DNA of 16,792 nucleotides from NCBI RefSeq assembly GCF_905207935.1, contig NZ_CAJLNI010000031.1:1-16792 (forward strand), given 5' to 3'. Origin of the DNA: an uncultured Haemophilus sp. (GTDB lineage Bacteria; Pseudomonadota; Gammaproteobacteria; Enterobacterales; Pasteurellaceae). Position numbers and translations under genes: made by a program. How positions within the stretch are numbered: position 1 is the first letter of the stretch; each line of letters opens with the position of its first letter. Of the stretch, positions 14,696-16,792 are shown one piece after another. The notes beneath the pieces were generated by a model. It had not been told where the DNA came from and did no database searches. It saw nothing but the letters and a program-made list of their open reading frames with translations.

Positions 14696-16090
14696 ATGAA
14701 TTATTTTTTTACTTTCCTGCTTCAAGCACTTTTACCTTTTTCATTATTGCTCGGTGTTTATCACAGTAAACAATCCTCTGTAAGTGCAAAAAAAATAATT
14801 TGGCTTAGCCTATTCGGTTTTATTGCCGGTATCGTACTGCGCCTTAGTTTACCTACGGGACAAAAAACCAATTTAATCGTCAATGCGGTGATATTGGCGC
14901 TATTGATTATCTTTGCCTTATGTTTAATTTTCGGCAAAGGTCGCTTACCTGCCTTTTGGCAAACAGTATTAATGCTCATCGCGGGAAGCTTCTGGGCAAA
15001 AGATCCCAACATTACTGCTCTCGTTTCTACTGATGTTATCAATACCGATTCGATCTTACATATAAGTGCGGTCATTTTTGCCTTTGTTTTTTGTTTATGC
15101 TTACAAGGCTGGATCTATTTACTTCTAAAACAAGCGGTAAAAACACAACAAAAATCTACCGCACTTTTAAAAGGTGCAATTAGCCTTCTCTTAGTTTGCT
15201 TGCTTGTGCCACTTATTGGTGAACTCTTATTGATTTTAATGAAACTTCAGGTGCTTGAGCTTACCAAGCCTCGTTTAAGTTTTGTTGCGAAATCAGGCGA
15301 AATCACTCGCTGGTTAAATTACATCTGTGCCGCCTTACTCTTCGTTGTACTTGCTATCTTCTACGGCAAAATTCATTTATCACGCAAGCAACAAGTTAGT
15401 GCCACACAAGAACCCATTGAAAAACGCCAAAAATTAGCTGCATTGCGTAACTCCTCTCGCTTACTTGGATGGGGCTATTTGGCCTTGGCAATTATTTTTG
15501 CTACACAACTTTATTGGGAGCAAATTGCTTCTCGTCCACCACAACTTTCAGAAGCGATTCCTGTTACCTTAGATGAAAAGCAACAAGTTCATATTCCAAT
15601 TGAGCAAGTAAAAGATGGCAAATTACACCGTTTTGTCTGGATTGCTGACGATGGTAAAGCCGTGCGTTTCTTTGTCATTAATCGTCAGCCAGATAAATTG
15701 AGCCTAGCCGCGGTATTTGATGCCTGCTTGCTTTGTGGTGACCAAGGCTATGTGATGGAAGGCAACCAAGTGGTTTGTGTTGGTTGCGGCGTACATATGT
15801 TTATTCCGTCTATCGGTAAACCAGGCGGTTGCAACCCTGTACCAATTGAAGATTGGCAACAAACAGAAACGGAGATTTTAGTTAATCGAGCCAATTTAGA
15901 AGAAGGTTTAAATTTATTTAGTACCATTGTTGAAATCGATGTAAAAGATCCGATTAGTGGCACCCAAATGAAAAATACCAAAACTGAGCATAAATACAAT
16001 TATGAAGGTAAAACTTACTTCTTTGAAAGCGAGAAAAATCTCGATTTATTCCGTGATAACCCTGAAAAATATTTAGGTAAGGGGGAATAA
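14696..16090 (+). CDS. DUF2318 (FtrD-like) membrane protein with cysteine motifs and a YHS-like tail
   Basis: Membrane protein of the iron-uptake operon, corresponding in position and sequence type to C. jejuni Cj1660 and related to Bordetella FtrD. Such proteins are thought to pass electrons or bind Fe-S/metal for the permease, but the reaction is unproven. Of 464 residues, the first 275 contain about eight hydrophobic segments (e.g. 3-20, 60-80, 120-145, 160-182, 208-225, 257-272). A soluble domain follows with ACLLCGDQGY (C344, C347), CVGCG (C361, C364) and GGCNP (C379), the DUF2318 signature. Residues about 416-460 (DPISGTQM..YEGKTYFFES..DNPEKYLG) resemble a YHS domain without its cysteines. 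The ATG at 14696 has a poor ribosome site. The stop overlaps the next start as TAATG. Two uptake cores lie inside. Confidence 0.88.
   Translation: MNYFFTFLLQALLPFSLLLGVYHSKQSSVSAKKIIWLSLFGFIAGIVLRLSLPTGQKTNLIVNAVILALLIIFALCLIFGKGRLPAFWQTVLMLIAGSFWAKDPNITALVSTDVINTDSILHISAVIFAFVFCLCLQGWIYLLLKQAVKTQQKSTALLKGAISLLLVCLLVPLIGELLLILMKLQVLELTKPRLSFVAKSGEITRWLNYICAALLFVVLAIFYGKIHLSRKQQVSATQEPIEKRQKLAALRNSSRLLGWGYLALAIIFATQLYWEQIASRPPQLSEAIPVTLDEKQQVHIPIEQVKDGKLHRFVWIADDGKAVRFFVINRQPDKLSLAAVFDACLLCGDQGYVMEGNQVVCVGCGVHMFIPSIGKPGGCNPVPIEDWQQTETEILVNRANLEEGLNLFSTIVEIDVKDPISGTQMKNTKTEHKYNYEGKTYFFESEKNLDLFRDNPEKYLGKGE
15064..15072 (+). repeat. DNA uptake signal sequence core, in the DUF2318 gene
   Basis: Exact AAGTGCGGT, encoding Ser-Ala-Val within a membrane segment (ISAVIFAF). 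Confidence 0.9.
15158..15166 (-). repeat. DNA uptake signal sequence core, in the DUF2318 gene
   Basis: Exact ACCGCACTT, encoding Thr-Ala-Leu (KSTALL). It lies 85 bases from the previous core in the opposite orientation. Confidence 0.9.
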
Positions 16091-16792
16091 TGCTAGCAAG
16101 AATGTTATTCCAATCTTGGCGTTTTAGCATAAAACGTAAGTTTTTAGCAGTGGTGACTATTTTCTTAGCTGCTGGATTAGTCTCTGCGCTATTGGCTGTT
16201 TCTATTGATATCGGCGACAAAATGGCAAAAGAGTTGAAATCTTATGGAGCCAATATTTTAGTCGAGCCTGCGAGTAATGCAGCTTTACCTGATGAGCTCA
16301 GTCACAACACTGATTTAAGTAGCCAAGATTTCCTCGATGAAAAAGAACTGCCTAACATTAAAGATATTTTCTGGCGAAATAACATTGTGGGATTTGCCCC
16401 CTTATTAAGTGCAGATGTAAAAGCTGAAATTCTTTCTGATAAAACTCATGAAAAATCGACCGCACTTGAACAAATTAATGTGCTTGGTACATTTTTCGAT
16501 CACAACATTCCTGTACCGGATGAAGACGATTTCCATACTGGCCAAAAAATTATTAGCCCTTATTGGCATGTTCAAGGGGAATGGGTAAACGATCTTGAAA
16601 CGCCTGAAGGTGAATTTATTCCTGCACTCATTGGTGAACAATTAGCACAACGAACTGGCTTAAAACAAGGCGACAAAATCCAGCTCCACTATCAAAATGA
16701 TAAACTTGATAATCAAAGTGCGGTTGAAATTACCGGGATTTTATCCACAGGTGGTGCTGAAGATAATCAATTAGTCATGCCACTCAATGCTG
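16090..16792 (+). CDS. FtsX/MacB-like ABC transporter permease, N-terminal part (cut by window edge)
   Basis: Inner-membrane ABC permease of the iron-uptake operon, comparable to C. jejuni Cj1661/Cj1662. 234 codons are visible and the frame is open at the right edge. After a short basic cytoplasmic N-terminus (MLARMLFQSWRFSIKRK) comes one membrane helix (about 18-40, FLAVVTIFLAAGLVSALLAV). A long periplasmic MacB_PCD-type domain follows, with SIDIGDKMAKELKSYGANI at its start and EQLAQRTGLKQGDKI later. In this family three more helices lie near the C-terminus, outside the window. The ATG overlaps the previous stop (TAATG), and a strong GGGGGA lies 6 bases upstream within the preceding gene, so translation is coupled. 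Two uptake cores occur inside. The family is clear; the substrate is unknown. Confidence 0.88.
   Translation, partial: MLARMLFQSWRFSIKRKFLAVVTIFLAAGLVSALLAVSIDIGDKMAKELKSYGANILVEPASNAALPDELSHNTDLSSQDFLDEKELPNIKDIFWRNNIVGFAPLLSADVKAEILSDKTHEKSTALEQINVLGTFFDHNIPVPDEDDFHTGQKIISPYWHVQGEWVNDLETPEGEFIPALIGEQLAQRTGLKQGDKIQLHYQNDKLDNQSAVEITGILSTGGAEDNQLVMPLNA
16459..16467 (-). repeat. DNA uptake signal sequence core, in the ABC permease gene
   Basis: Exact ACCGCACTT, encoding Ser-Thr-Ala-Leu-Glu in the periplasmic domain. Confidence 0.9.
16716..16724 (+). repeat. DNA uptake signal sequence core, in the ABC permease gene
   Basis: Exact AAGTGCGGT, encoding Gln-Ser-Ala-Val-Glu in the periplasmic domain. 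Confidence 0.9.

Noticed and set aside
15130..15138. Apl-type uptake sequence (ACAAGCGGT) in the DUF2318 gene
   Set aside because: A single 9-base match among 16 Hin-type copies; probably chance, encoding Lys-Gln-Ala-Val in the protein.

Overview
The window looks like chromosomal DNA of a Haemophilus-type member of the Pasteurellaceae. The clearest sign is the Hin-type DNA uptake signal sequence (core AAGTGCGGT or its complement). I count 16 exact copies, about one per kilobase: 13 inside genes and 3 between genes. The order wecA - glnD - map - erpA - yacL - mrcB also fits a Haemophilus chromosome. The presence of hemL and of a P19-type iron-uptake operon hints at a H. parainfluenzae-like species, but that is inference. 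I see no insertion sequence, prophage, integrase or CRISPR array.

Layout. (1) 1-1486, minus: a SulP-family anion/dicarboxylate transporter (DauA type), cut by the left edge inside its STAS domain. (2) 1567-2326: tRNA genes. A lone tRNA-Ser(GGA) lies on the plus strand with its own promoter. A four-gene minus-strand operon reads Arg(CCG)-His(GTG)-Pro(TGG)-Arg(TCT), with a strong promoter at 2298-2326. (3) 2424-4960: wecA (minus, with its terminator) diverges from hemL (plus). hemL ends in a perfect 30-bp palindrome made of two inverted uptake sequences, which can also terminate glnD from the other side. (4) 4971-8654, minus: map, a small two-helix membrane protein and glnD. A terminator-like hairpin sits just upstream of glnD. 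(5) 8716-11967, plus: erpA, yacL (one base after erpA) and mrcB, closed by a clear terminator. (6) 12018-16792, plus: an iron-uptake operon running off the right edge.

The last region is the most distinctive. It encodes an FTR1-type iron permease with a large periplasmic N-terminal part, a P19/FetP-type periplasmic metal-binding protein, a DUF2318 (FtrD-like) membrane protein with cysteine motifs, and the start of an FtsX/MacB-like ABC permease. This matches the order known from the Campylobacter jejuni cj1658-p19-cj1660-cj1661 locus and the fetMP-containing locus of some E. coli. It is therefore a known type of system whose mechanism is only partly understood. Its promoter carries a candidate FNR/CRP-type site at the class I position and a weak Fur-like match over the -10. 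Two protein-level oddities stand out: three related units in the periplasmic part of the permease, and a YHS-like tail lacking its usual cysteines on the DUF2318 protein.

The remaining genes are housekeeping: lipid-linked sugar initiation (WecA), tetrapyrrole synthesis (HemL), nitrogen signalling (GlnD), N-terminal methionine removal (Map), Fe-S delivery (ErpA) and peptidoglycan synthesis (PBP1B). No gene-free stretch exceeds 300 bases.
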